Below, piece after piece: positions 51,081 to 60,622 of a stretch of DNA of 64,000 nucleotides; position 1 is the stretch's first letter, and each line of letters begins with the position of its first letter. The DNA is from Acetobacteraceae bacterium (GTDB lineage: Bacteria; Pseudomonadota; Alphaproteobacteria; Acetobacterales; Acetobacteraceae), in contig DNXO01000162.1 of assembly GCA_003506895.1 (NCBI GenBank), positions 7,266 through 71,265 of the forward strand, given 5' to 3'. The translations under genes and the position numbers were made by a program. Below the pieces are notes generated by a model. It ran no database searches. It worked only from the letters and a program-made list of their open reading frames with translations, and was not told where the DNA came from.

Positions 51081-52772
51081 ATGACGCAGATCGAACCGGT
51101 CACCGGTGCCGAATTCCTGGCGCGCAGCCTGGCCGCCAATGGCACCAGCCATGTCTTCTTTATCGACGCCGTCCTGCGCCGTACCTTGATCGAGCTTGGA
51201 ACCCTGGGCGTGCAGCGCATCCTGGGCCACAGCGAAAAAGCGGTCGCCTATATGGCCGACGGTTACGCCCGCATCACCGGAAAGCCCGGCGTGTGTTTCG
51301 CGCAATCGGTCGGGGCGGCGAACCTCGCGTCCGGGTTGCAGGACGCCTACCTGGGACGGACGCCGGTGATCGCGATGACCGGGCACAAACAGCCGTCGAT
51401 GCAGCACCGGAACGCGTATCAGGAACTCCCGCACACCCCGATGTTTGCCCCCGTGACCAAGTTTTCCGCTCGGGTCGATCAGGCTGCCGACCTACCGCGG
51501 TTGATGCGCCAGGCATGGCGGGAGGCCATGACCGGGACGCCCCGGCCCGCGCACCTGGATCTGAATGGGCTGATGGGCGAAGTGATCGAGACCGGGCTGG
51601 TGCATGAGGCGCCAGTTGCCGACCCGGCCTTCCAACTGACGCTGCCGCCACACCGCCCGGTAGCGGATGCCCGGGAGATCGAGCGCGCGGCGGAGCGTAT
51701 CCTGGCGGCGAAGAAAGTGGTCATCGTCGCCGGTGAGGGCGCCACGGCGTCCGATGCCGGAAAGGAACTGCTGGCGCTGGCGGAGTTGATCGCGGCGCCG
51801 ATCGCGACGTCGCTGGGGGCCAGAGGCATCGTCCCGACGCGGCACCGGTTGGCCGTGGGATGCGCCGGCAACTACGCGGCGCCCCCGACGAACCGGATCG
51901 TGCATGAGGCGGAACTGGTGGTATTCGTTGGATGCGAAACCGGCGATCAGGTTACCCACACCTGGCGCGTCCCGGCGATCGATACGCAGTGTGTGCAGAT
52001 CGACCTCGATCCGACCGATATCGGGCGGTCTTATCCCAATACTCTGGGCGTGATGGGCGATCCAAAGGCGACCTTGGCGGCGCTGATCACCGCGTTGGGC
52101 AAGCCGTCGCGGGATACCGCTTTCGCAAACCGAGCGGAGGGGATCATGCGGGCGTGGCGGCAAAGCCGGGCGGCCGCGTTGGCGAGCAATGCGTCGCCGA
52201 TCTGGCCGGATCGGCTGTGCACGGAGATCACCGCGGCGCTGCCGGCTGATGGAATCCTGGTTGCGGACACTGGATACTCCAGTATCTGGAGCAGTTCCCT
52301 GATTGAACTGAACGGCGAGGGGCAGACCTATCTGCGCGCGGCCGGCTCGTTGGGCTGGTCGTTCCCGGCGGCGCTGGGGGCGAAGTGCGCTGCGCCGGAG
52401 CGGAAAGTGATCTGCTGGTCAGGCGACGGGGCGCTGTATTATCACCTGGCCGAACTGGAAACCGCCCGACGGCGGGGCATCGCGGTGGTGCTGGTGGTCA
52501 ACAACAACTCCGGTTTTGGGCAGGGTTGGCCGAATATCCAGCGTCAACAGGGGAACAAGCCGGGCGACGTGGCGGAACTGGTTCGTTTCGGACCAACCAA
52601 CTTCGCCGATGTCGCCAGGGTCTTCGGGCTGCGGGGTATTCGGGTGGAAGAGCCGTCCCAGATCGGGCCGGCGCTGCGCGATGCGCTGGCCTCGGACGAA
52701 ACCGTGGTGGTGGACGTCGCCACTGATATCAATTGCCGGGCACCGGAGCCCTGGCTGCCGGAAGGAGTGTAA
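51081..52772 (+). CDS. Thiamine-diphosphate-dependent enzyme (acetolactate synthase/decarboxylase-like)
   Basis: 563 residues. Three-domain ThDP enzyme of the acetolactate-synthase/benzoylformate-decarboxylase kind. The catalytic Glu52 is in GHSEKAVAYMADGYARI; the diphosphate/Mg motif GDGALYYHLAELETARR runs to NNNSG in the C-terminal domain. The cofactor-independent central domain is intact. Likely decarboxylates or carboligates a 2-keto acid; not necessarily acetolactate synthase, as no small regulatory subunit is present. First gene of a three-gene rightward operon. Confidence 0.88.
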   Translation: MTQIEPVTGAEFLARSLAANGTSHVFFIDAVLRRTLIELGTLGVQRILGHSEKAVAYMADGYARITGKPGVCFAQSVGAANLASGLQDAYLGRTPVIAMTGHKQPSMQHRNAYQELPHTPMFAPVTKFSARVDQAADLPRLMRQAWREAMTGTPRPAHLDLNGLMGEVIETGLVHEAPVADPAFQLTLPPHRPVADAREIERAAERILAAKKVVIVAGEGATASDAGKELLALAELIAAPIATSLGARGIVPTRHRLAVGCAGNYAAPPTNRIVHEAELVVFVGCETGDQVTHTWRVPAIDTQCVQIDLDPTDIGRSYPNTLGVMGDPKATLAALITALGKPSRDTAFANRAEGIMRAWRQSRAAALASNASPIWPDRLCTEITAALPADGILVADTGYSSIWSSSLIELNGEGQTYLRAAGSLGWSFPAALGAKCAAPERKVICWSGDGALYYHLAELETARRRGIAVVLVVNNNSGFGQGWPNIQRQQGNKPGDVAELVRFGPTNFADVARVFGLRGIRVEEPSQIGPALRDALASDETVVVDVATDINCRAPEPWLPEGV

Positions 52773-52774
52773 AA

Positions 52775-53725
52775 ATGGCAGAAGTCGCGGTTGTCGGCGC
52801 GGGCCTGATGGGGCACGCGCTGGCGTTGGTGTTCGCGCTGGGTGGGCACACGGTGCGCCTGACCGATAACAACCCCGAAACGCTGGAACGGGCGCCTGGC
52901 CTTATGGCCACCGCGCTGGCAACCTTGTTGCAAGCCGGGGAAGCTGACGGGACCTGGAACCGTCAGCGCCTATCGGCGGCGGTGCGCTGCGTGCCGTCGC
53001 TGGCGGAAACGGTGAAGGGCGCCGAACTGGTGGTGGAGGCGGTGGTCGAACGACCCGACGTGAAGCGGGCGGTTTACGACCAGCTTCTGACGCTGATGGA
53101 GCCGGACGCCATCCTGGCCAGCAATACCTCCAACCTGGATATTTTCCCGCTGGTGCCGGAGGGTTTGAAGGCGCGCACAATCATCGCGCATTGGTACACG
53201 CCGCCCTATCTTTGCGATCTGGTGGATTTGTGCCCCGGACCGGGCACGAAACCAGGCGTGGTGGAGCATGTGCGCGACATCGTCGCGGCGATGGGCAAAG
53301 CGCCCGTCGTCTTCAAGCAGATGGTGCAGGGTTACGTCGCTAACCGCCTGCAAGCGGCTATGCAGCTAGAGGTTTACCGCCTGCTGGATGAAGGGCTGGT
53401 GACTCCCAAGGATATCGATGATTCCGTCCTGCACGGTCTGGCCCTGCGGATACCGATCCTGGGGATCATGGCGAAGGCGGACTTCACCGGGCTGCTGCTG
53501 ATGCAGCAGGGGATGAAAAACCGCAGCTACACGCCCCCCGTCCCGCGGGAAAAAAGCGAGACGCTGGACAAGCTGATCGAGGAAGGCCGCACCGGCGTCA
53601 TGGCGGGCAAAGGGTATTTCGACTGGGGCGATCGCTCACCGGAAGAGCTGTTCCAGGAGCGTGACCGCAAACTTCTGGCATTGAAACAAGCGCTACGGGC
53701 AATCGGCCCGATGGAGGGCAAATGA
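52775..53725 (+). CDS. 3-hydroxyacyl-CoA dehydrogenase family NAD-dependent oxidoreductase
   Basis: 316 residues from the ATG at 52775, GGAGTG upstream and two bases after the ThDP enzyme stop. Rossmann motif VVGAGLMGHALA at the N-terminus, the conserved ILASNTSNLDI with catalytic Ser/Asn, and a helical C-terminal domain (VANRLQAAM). A single-domain enzyme without hydratase part, so it oxidises a free 3-hydroxy acid or a short acyl-CoA; carnitine- or lambda-crystallin-like alternatives cannot be excluded. Overlaps the SDR by four bases. Confidence 0.85.
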   Translation: MAEVAVVGAGLMGHALALVFALGGHTVRLTDNNPETLERAPGLMATALATLLQAGEADGTWNRQRLSAAVRCVPSLAETVKGAELVVEAVVERPDVKRAVYDQLLTLMEPDAILASNTSNLDIFPLVPEGLKARTIIAHWYTPPYLCDLVDLCPGPGTKPGVVEHVRDIVAAMGKAPVVFKQMVQGYVANRLQAAMQLEVYRLLDEGLVTPKDIDDSVLHGLALRIPILGIMAKADFTGLLLMQQGMKNRSYTPPVPREKSETLDKLIEEGRTGVMAGKGYFDWGDRSPEELFQERDRKLLALKQALRAIGPMEGK

Positions 53726-54483
53726 TCACCTACGACCTGAAGGGCAAGACCGCGCTGGTAACCGGCGGCGCGTCTGGCATCGGCTTCGCGACGGCGAAAA
53801 TGCTGGCCGGCTTTGGCTGCACCGTCGCAATCAACTTCCTGGCGGACGACCGACGCGGTCCGGAAGCGGTGGACACGATCAACGACGCCGGCGGCAAGGC
53901 GATCATGGCGCCGGGCAGCGTTGGAGACGCGGTGGATTGCGTGGCGATGGTCAACAAGGCGGTGGCCGATCTGGGCCGGCTGGACCTGCTGTTTGCCAAC
54001 GCCGGCACGCCCGGAACCAGCCGGAAGATCAACCCGGCGGAACTCGACATGATCACCGAGGAACTCTGGCAAACCCTGTTGCAGGTCAACCTGCTGGGCG
54101 TGTTCCGCTGCGCCAAGACCGCCGCCCCTGCGCTGAAAGCCGCCAACGGGGCAATCGTCAGCACGGCCTCGATCGCGGGGCTGGGCCGAGCGGGGAGCAG
54201 CTTGGCCTACGGCGCCACCAAGGCTGGCGTGGTTAGCCTGACGCAAAACCTTGCTCGGGCGCTGGCCCCCGAAGTGCGGGTGAACGCGATCGCGCCGGGT
54301 GCGGTGGACAGTTCTTGGATGGTGAACTGGACCAACGAGGAACGGCAGCAGTCGATCGAGCGGGCGCTGCTGAAACGGCGGTGCCAGCCGGAGGATTTGG
54401 CCGAGGTCGTGCTGTTCCTGGGCTTTGGGGCGGCGATGGTCACGGGTCAGACAATCACGGTGGACGGAGGCCTGACGCTTTAA
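53722..54483 (+). CDS. Short-chain dehydrogenase/reductase
   Basis: 253 residues, classical SDR. Cofactor motif TGGASGIG at residues about 13-20, NAG at FANAGTPG, catalytic Ser at STASIAG and Tyr-x3-Lys in LAYGATKAG. NAD(P)-dependent oxidation of an alcohol to a ketone or the reverse. Start overlaps the preceding gene by four bases, so it is the third gene of the ThDP operon. Complete. Confidence 0.92.
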   Translation: MITYDLKGKTALVTGGASGIGFATAKMLAGFGCTVAINFLADDRRGPEAVDTINDAGGKAIMAPGSVGDAVDCVAMVNKAVADLGRLDLLFANAGTPGTSRKINPAELDMITEELWQTLLQVNLLGVFRCAKTAAPALKAANGAIVSTASIAGLGRAGSSLAYGATKAGVVSLTQNLARALAPEVRVNAIAPGAVDSSWMVNWTNEERQQSIERALLKRRCQPEDLAEVVLFLGFGAAMVTGQTITVDGGLTL

Positions 54484-54610
54484 CGGGTTGCTTCCATCCC
54501 GCTGGGGTGACAGAGGGGACGCAGGACAAAACATTTGTGAATTATCACTTTTCGTTCATCGGGCGCTGCTTCAATGTGGCTTTCGACCTTGCCCCCGGGA
54601 TGCCTAGTGA

Positions 54611-55918
54611 ATGGACCAGCCGAATCCCTCGCACGACGCCGAGCGCGCGGCCCCGACGCTTGGGCCGCGCCTCAGCCGGCGTGTGCAACTCACTGTGCTC
54701 GGGCTCGCCGTCGCGTTGATCTTGGCTGGCTTCTTCGTTGGCCCTGCACTGGTGCATCTGGCTGGCCTGGGAACCCATCCGGCATCGAGCGAGGAAGAAC
54801 CCTCCGCGGTTGAGGGGGAGACTTTCAGGGCGACCGAAAAGCAATGGCAGTTGCTCAATATCCAGCCGGTGAGGGAGTTGGCGTTTCAGGACAGCTTTGA
54901 AACCGATGGCCGCATCGCGCTGGACGACGATCTGGTGACGCCGGTGTTTTCGCCGTTCTCCGGCCACGTCACGAAGCTGCTGGTGCGGGCTGGCGACGTG
55001 GTGCATCGGGGCGACCCGCTGTTCACCATCCAGGCCACGGAACTGGCGCAGGCCCAGAACGACGTGATCAGCGCGGTCGCCGCACTGAAAACCGCCAAGG
55101 CACAGTTGAGCCTGGCAACCACGAACGAAAAGCGGCAGCACGATTTGTATTCCGCCCAAGGTGCGGCATTGAAGGATTGGCAGCAGGCCCAAGTCGACCT
55201 GGCCACGGCGCAAGGCGGCATGAACAGCGCGTCCATCGCCCTGGCGGCGGTGCGAAGCCGGCTGCGGATCCTGGGGAAGACCGACCGCGACATCGAACAA
55301 ATCGAGGCCACGCCCGACGTGCTGCACCTGGATGCGGACAGCGTGGTCAGCGCACCGATTGGCGGCACGGTGGTGCAGCGGCAGATCGGCCTGGGCCAGA
55401 ACATCGTCAGCGCCGCGTCGGGCGCGTCCAGCCCGGTCTTCATGATCGGCGATCTGTCGAAGGTCTGGCTGGTGGCGAACGCCAGGGAGGACAGCGCGCC
55501 ATTTCTTCAAAGAGGCGACACGGTCCAGGCAACCGTCGTCGCCCTGCCGGGACAAACCTTCACCGCGCGGTTGACCTACGTCGCCGCCTCCATCGATCCA
55601 AACACCCATCGCCTGCCGGTGCATACCGAACTGGACAATTCAGATGGCGCCTTGAAGCCGGAGATGCTGGCCTCATTCCGCATCCTCAGCGGAAGCGTAT
55701 CCTCTGCCCCCGCGATCCCGGAGTCAGCCTTGGTTTACGAAGGTGAATCCGCCCATGTCTGGGTTGCGAACGCCCAGACGCACGCACTGGAGATACGTCA
55801 GGTGAAGCTCGGCCGGATGCACAACGGCATGGTCGAGGCCACCGACGGCGTGCGTGCCGGCGAGGAGATCGTGACCGCCGGGGCGCTGTTCATCGACCGT
55901 GCCGTGACCGGCGACTAG
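54611..55918 (+). CDS. RND efflux periplasmic adaptor (CzcB/HlyD family)
   Basis: 435 residues; the ATG at 54611 gives an N-terminal membrane anchor (about residues 28-50, VLGLAVALILAGFFVGPALV). Adaptor joining the inner-membrane pump to the outer-membrane channel. The lipoyl-like domain starts at FSPFSGHVTKLLVRAGDVV, a coiled-coil hairpin of about 70 residues follows (AQNDVISAVAALKTAKAQ), then a beta-barrel domain (VWLVANAREDSAPFLQRGD). First gene of the three-gene efflux operon; no metal-binding histidine-rich segment is visible. Confidence 0.9.
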   Translation: MDQPNPSHDAERAAPTLGPRLSRRVQLTVLGLAVALILAGFFVGPALVHLAGLGTHPASSEEEPSAVEGETFRATEKQWQLLNIQPVRELAFQDSFETDGRIALDDDLVTPVFSPFSGHVTKLLVRAGDVVHRGDPLFTIQATELAQAQNDVISAVAALKTAKAQLSLATTNEKRQHDLYSAQGAALKDWQQAQVDLATAQGGMNSASIALAAVRSRLRILGKTDRDIEQIEATPDVLHLDADSVVSAPIGGTVVQRQIGLGQNIVSAASGASSPVFMIGDLSKVWLVANAREDSAPFLQRGDTVQATVVALPGQTFTARLTYVAASIDPNTHRLPVHTELDNSDGALKPEMLASFRILSGSVSSAPAIPESALVYEGESAHVWVANAQTHALEIRQVKLGRMHNGMVEATDGVRAGEEIVTAGALFIDRAVTGD

Positions 55919-55929
55919 GGGCCGATACG

Positions 55930-58900
55930 ATGGGCCAACTGATCGTCCTCGCGCTGAAGCAACGGATCCTGATGTTCGTCATCATGGTGGTGGTGTTCGC
56001 CGGCGGCGTCGCCGCGTTCATGAAGCTGAACATCGAGGCATATCCCGACCCGGTGCCACCGCTGGTGGACATCATCGTTCAGAGTCCTGGTTCCTCGGCG
56101 GAGGAAATGGAAAGGAACATGACGATCCCGGTCGAAATCCAGATGGCCGGCATCCCCAATGTTACAGCTATCCGGACGATCTCATTATTCGGGCTGTCCG
56201 ACATTAAGGTGCAGTTCACCTACGACTTCACCTATGAGCAGGCCGAACAGTGGGTCATCAACCGGCTGTCGCAGCTTCCCCCTCTGCCGAACAACGTGAC
56301 GCCGCAAATCTCCCCGGAAAGTCCGATCGGCGAGATCATGCGATATCGCGTTGCAGGTGCTCCCGGCTACTCGGTCACCGATTTGAAGACGATCGAGGAT
56401 TGGATGCTGGAGCGCCGGTTTAAGGCGGTGCCAGGTGTGGTCGATGTCAATGGCTGGGGTGGCAAAACCAAGACCTATGAAGTCGCCATCGACCAGAACA
56501 AACTGATCCATTACGGACTGACGATCCCGCAGGTGATCGCCGGGCTGAACAACGCCAACGTGAATGTCGGCGGTCAGACGGTTGACTTCGGCGCCCAGTC
56601 CGCGGTGGTGCGGGGCGTTGGCTTGATCCAGTCGCTGGACCATATCCGCGATACGATGGTTGCACAGAATAACGGCGCACCGGTTCTGATCAGCGACATC
56701 GCCACCGTGACAATCGGCAACCAGCCGCGGCTGGGTATCGCCGGTCAGGATTCCGACGACGACATCGTGCAGGGCATCGTGCTGATGCGGCGCGGCGCAC
56801 AAAGCCTGCCGACGATCCGGCGCGTCGAGGCGTTGATCGAACACATCAACACCTCCAACATTCTGCCCCCCGGCGTGCATATCGAGAAGATCTATGACCG
56901 GTCGGACCTGATCAACGTCACGACCCACACCGTGTTGCATAACATGGCGGAGGGCATGGTCCTGATCTTCATCCTGCAATACATCTTCCTGGGCAATCTG
57001 CGGGCCGCGCTGATCACCTCGGCGACGATCCCGTTTGCGCTGGCCTTTGCCATCGGCTTGCTGCTGCTGACCGGTGAGTCGGCCAATCTGCTGTCGGTCG
57101 GCGCCATCGACTTCGGCCTGGTGGTGGATGCAACCGTGATCATGGTGGAGAATATCACCCGCCGGCTGTCGCAACCGGCATCGGTGCGGTTCGCACGCTC
57201 CACGGCCGTGCATCAGGCCAGCGCCGGCGCCGATCTCGGCGGCAGGTTCGCGGTCATCGCGTTCGCCGCGACCGAGGTCAACACGGGCATCTTCTTCTCC
57301 GCCGCGATCATCATCGCCGGCTTCGTGCCGCTGTTCACCATGAGCGGGATCGAGGGCCACATCTTCGGCCCGATGGCCAAGACCTATGCCTATGCCATCG
57401 TCGGCGGCCTGATCGCGACATTCACCGTGACTCCGGCCCTGTGTGCGATGCTGCTGCGACACAGGGAAAGCGAGAAAGACACGCTTCCGGTCCGCGTGAT
57501 GCACAAGGTTTACGAACCGGTCGTGGGCTTCGCGCTGGCGAACAAGGCTCTGACCCTGGGCGGGCTGGCCGTGCTGCTGTTCTTCGCCGGCGTGGAGATG
57601 CGGACCCTGGGACTGGAGTTTCTGCCCAAGCTGGAGGAGGGCAATCTTTGGATCCGAGCGACGATGCCGGCCTCGATCTCGCTGGATGGGGGGGCGCCGT
57701 ATGTCGATAGGATGCGGCGCGTCATCAAGGCGTACCCCGAGGTCGTCACCGTGGTGTCGCAGCATGGAAGGCCCGACGACGGAACCGACGCGACTGGCTT
57801 CTTCAATGCCGAATTCTTCGTACCGTTGAAGCCGTTCGACACTTGGCCCGTCGGGGTGGACAAGGAAGCCCTGGTGGATTCCATGACAAAGCAACTCGCC
57901 GAGAAATTTCCCGGCGTCGATTTCAATTTTTCGCAGTACATCGAAGATAATGTCGAAGAAGCAGCATCCGGTGTGAAGGGCGAGAACTCGATCAAGCTGT
58001 TTGGCGGCGACCTCGCGACGCTGGAAGCGACGGCGAACAAGATCAAGGACGTGATGGCCACGGTGCCCGGTGTCGCCGATCTGGCGGTGTTCACCGAACT
58101 GGGCCAGCCGACCGTGCGGATCGACATCGATCGGGCGAAAGCCGCGCGCTATGGGCTGGCACCGGGTGATATCAACACCACCATTCAGGCGGCGGTGGGC
58201 GGACAGGCCGCGGGCGACCTGTTTGAACGCGACTCGGACCGGCATTTCCCAATCATTGTCCGTCTGGCGCCCGAATATCGAAAAAGTCTGGATGCGATCC
58301 GCCAGATCGTGATCGGGGCGCCGAACTCCAACGGCAATGGCATCGTGCCGATCCCGTTGACCGGCGTGGCCGATATCAAACTCACATCCGGGGCATCGTT
58401 CATCTACCGCGAGGGGCAAGAGCGCTATATCCCGATCAAATTCAGCGTTCGCGGCCGCGATCTAGGCACTACGGTGCTGGACGCGCAAAGGAAGGTCGAG
58501 GAAGCGGTCGTTATCCCCGGCGGATACCATCTGGAGTGGGCCGGGGAGTTCGGCAACCTGCAGGAAGCCGTGTCGCGGCTGAAGGTCGTCGTGCCGTTCG
58601 CCATCGCCCTGATCTGCGCGCTGCTTTATGTGAATTTCGGCACAATCACAGACATGCTGCTGGCGGCGAGCGTCATACCGCTTGCCATGGTCGGCGGAAT
58701 TTTCGCGCTGTTCGCGACGGGTACACCGTTCAGCGTGTCGGCAGCCATCGGGTTCATCGCGCTGTTCGGCATCTCCGCTATGGACGGGATTATTGTGCTG
58801 ACATCCTACAACTCCGCCATCGACTCTGGTGCCGACCGCACCATGGCTATCCTGCGGACCTGCCAGACGCAGATGCGGCCGGTGCTGATGACATGCATGG

Positions 58901-59103
58901 TCGCGTGCGTCGGCCTGCTTCCGGCCGCTTTTTCGAACGGGATCGGCTCCCAGGTGCAGAAGCCGCTCGCCCTGGTGGTCGTCGGCGGGATCTTGCTGGC
59001 GCCGGTCCTGATCCTGATCGTGCTTCCGGTGTTGATCGATTTGTTCTCCAAACGGGCTGACCGGCGTGACCAGTATCAGACCGCGGCAGAGACAGCGGAA
59101 TGA
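55930..59103 (+). CDS. RND efflux inner-membrane pump, CzcA/CusA (HME) type
   Basis: 1057 residues, normal for the family. Trimeric proton-driven pump with twelve membrane segments and two large periplasmic loops. In segment 4 IDFGLVVDATVIMVEN carries the two Asp and one Glu typical of heavy-metal-efflux (HME) pumps, unlike HAE1 drug pumps. Thus the export of a divalent cation is likely, but the exact metal is not readable. Eleven bases after the adaptor gene and overlapping the outer-membrane gene by four bases (ATGA). No metal regulator is adjacent. Confidence 0.92.
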   Translation: MGQLIVLALKQRILMFVIMVVVFAGGVAAFMKLNIEAYPDPVPPLVDIIVQSPGSSAEEMERNMTIPVEIQMAGIPNVTAIRTISLFGLSDIKVQFTYDFTYEQAEQWVINRLSQLPPLPNNVTPQISPESPIGEIMRYRVAGAPGYSVTDLKTIEDWMLERRFKAVPGVVDVNGWGGKTKTYEVAIDQNKLIHYGLTIPQVIAGLNNANVNVGGQTVDFGAQSAVVRGVGLIQSLDHIRDTMVAQNNGAPVLISDIATVTIGNQPRLGIAGQDSDDDIVQGIVLMRRGAQSLPTIRRVEALIEHINTSNILPPGVHIEKIYDRSDLINVTTHTVLHNMAEGMVLIFILQYIFLGNLRAALITSATIPFALAFAIGLLLLTGESANLLSVGAIDFGLVVDATVIMVENITRRLSQPASVRFARSTAVHQASAGADLGGRFAVIAFAATEVNTGIFFSAAIIIAGFVPLFTMSGIEGHIFGPMAKTYAYAIVGGLIATFTVTPALCAMLLRHRESEKDTLPVRVMHKVYEPVVGFALANKALTLGGLAVLLFFAGVEMRTLGLEFLPKLEEGNLWIRATMPASISLDGGAPYVDRMRRVIKAYPEVVTVVSQHGRPDDGTDATGFFNAEFFVPLKPFDTWPVGVDKEALVDSMTKQLAEKFPGVDFNFSQYIEDNVEEAASGVKGENSIKLFGGDLATLEATANKIKDVMATVPGVADLAVFTELGQPTVRIDIDRAKAARYGLAPGDINTTIQAAVGGQAAGDLFERDSDRHFPIIVRLAPEYRKSLDAIRQIVIGAPNSNGNGIVPIPLTGVADIKLTSGASFIYREGQERYIPIKFSVRGRDLGTTVLDAQRKVEEAVVIPGGYHLEWAGEFGNLQEAVSRLKVVVPFAIALICALLYVNFGTITDMLLAASVIPLAMVGGIFALFATGTPFSVSAAIGFIALFGISAMDGIIVLTSYNSAIDSGADRTMAILRTCQTQMRPVLMTCMVACVGLLPAAFSNGIGSQVQKPLALVVVGGILLAPVLILIVLPVLIDLFSKRADRRDQYQTAAETAE

Positions 59104-60596
59104 CCGCTCGCCCGCTGACTGCCCTGCCCCTAATTTTGACCCTGCTTGGCGGGTGTGCCGTTGGGCCTGACTTCCAGACTCCCCAGGCGCCAGCCGCCGC
59201 CGGTTATGGCAAGGACATCGTGCTCCCGCCCGCCGGCGACACAACGCAACGCCTGGTGCCGGACGGAGATGTCGCCGCCGACTGGTGGCACATTTTTCAA
59301 TCCGAACCCCTGAATACCCTGGTGCGGCAGGCACTGGCCACCAACCCGACAATCGCTGCCGGTCAGGCCGCCCTGCGCCAGGCTCTGGAGAACGTCGCCG
59401 CTCAGCGCGGCTTCTTCTATCCGTCAGTGTCCGCGGGCGTCGATGCGAGCCGCAACCTGACGCCACTGGCGGCGGTCTCACCCGCGGGCCCGAACGGCAA
59501 CCCCTACTACAGCCTGATCACACCCCAGTTGAACGTGTCCTTTGCCCCGGATGTGTTCGGCGCCAACCGGCGGGCATTGGAATCGTTGCAGGCCCAGGCG
59601 GACAATCAGCGGTTCATGCTGGAGGCGACATGGGTCACACTGACATCGAATATCGTGGCGGCGGCAATTCAGGAGGGGTCGCTGCGGGGGCAAATTCAGA
59701 CGATCGAGCAAACCGTCCGGATCGAGACCGATCTTCTGACGATCCTGCGTGCCCAGCAGCGGCTTGGGCAGGTATCAGGGGGCGACGTCGCGGCGCAGGA
59801 AGCGGCACTGGCGCAGGCGCAACAGCAACTGCCGCCGTTACGCAAGCAACTGGCTCAACAGCGCGATGCGCTGATCGCGCTGGCGGGCCGGTTTCCCGAC
59901 GAAGATATCACGCAGACGTTCGATCTGACCTCGTTCCGGTTGCCCGCCGAATTGCCTGTCAGCCTGCCCGCGGATCTAGTGAAACAGCGCCCGGATGTGC
60001 GGCAGGCGGAAGAGAACCTGCATGCCGCGAGCGCCAATATCGGTCAGGCTGTCGCGGCCAGATTGCCGCAGATCACGCTGACGGCGCAGGTGGGAAACAG
60101 TGCGAACAGCGCCGGCAACCTGTTCACACCGGGAACGAATTTCTGGAGCCTGACGGGCGGCCTGACGCAGCCTTTGTTCGATGGCTTCGCGCTGATGCAC
60201 CGCCAGCGCGCCGCCCAGGCCGCATTCGATCAGGCTGCCGCGCAATATCAGGGCACGGTGTTGAGCGCGTTCCAGAATGTCGCCGATGCGCTGAGGGCTT
60301 TGCAGTCCGATGCCGATGCCGTCAATGCTGCCTCGGCAGCGGAGCAAGCAGCGGGACGCAGTCTGGTGATTGCGCGCAAGCAACTGCAATTAGGGCAAGT
60401 TGCCTACCTGACGCTGTTGAACGCGGAAAATACCTATGCCCAGGCTCGGCTTTTGCAAGTTCAAGCCCAGGCTGCCCGTTTGGCGGATACCGCGGCGCTG
60501 TTTCAGGCGTTGGGGGGCGGTTGGTGGCATCGCATACCGGCCGCTGAAAACACACTCCAAAAAGCAGGCCAGGAGATGCCCCCTGGCCTGCCGTAG
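59100..60596 (+). CDS. Outer-membrane efflux lipoprotein, NodT/OprM type
   Basis: 498 residues, TolC-like outer-membrane channel of the efflux operon. A lipoprotein signal ends in LLGGC (Cys19), followed by AVGPDFQTPQAP, the NodT-family start. Two repeats of the outer membrane factor domain (about 75-260 and 290-475) with the pattern GFFYPSVSAGVDASRN and DQAAAQYQGTVLSAFQNVAD. The last 11 residues are encoded within an intrinsic terminator of the opposite strand (60559-60591). Confidence 0.9.
   Translation: MTARPLTALPLILTLLGGCAVGPDFQTPQAPAAAGYGKDIVLPPAGDTTQRLVPDGDVAADWWHIFQSEPLNTLVRQALATNPTIAAGQAALRQALENVAAQRGFFYPSVSAGVDASRNLTPLAAVSPAGPNGNPYYSLITPQLNVSFAPDVFGANRRALESLQAQADNQRFMLEATWVTLTSNIVAAAIQEGSLRGQIQTIEQTVRIETDLLTILRAQQRLGQVSGGDVAAQEAALAQAQQQLPPLRKQLAQQRDALIALAGRFPDEDITQTFDLTSFRLPAELPVSLPADLVKQRPDVRQAEENLHAASANIGQAVAARLPQITLTAQVGNSANSAGNLFTPGTNFWSLTGGLTQPLFDGFALMHRQRAAQAAFDQAAAQYQGTVLSAFQNVADALRALQSDADAVNAASAAEQAAGRSLVIARKQLQLGQVAYLTLLNAENTYAQARLLQVQAQAARLADTAALFQALGGGWWHRIPAAENTLQKAGQEMPPGLP
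60559..60591 (-). terminator. Intrinsic terminator of the porin gene, inside the efflux gene's coding end
   Basis: A perfect 10-bp stem, GCAGGCCAGG (60564-60573) with CCTGGCCTGC (60582-60591), loop of 8 bases. On the minus strand the stem is followed directly by TTTTT (60559-60563), 32 bases after the porin stop. It overlaps the last codons of the rightward outer-membrane gene, so a transcript from that side would form the same stem, without a T-run. Confidence 0.85.
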
Positions 60597-60622
60597 CGTA
60601 GTCTAGATGTCGAACCGTTCGA

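Noticed and set aside
56185..58419. Leftward open frame of 744 codons opposite the RND pump
   Set aside because: Antisense shadow: rich in Arg/His/Gln/Asp with no domain or ribosome site; the plus strand encodes a complete pump.
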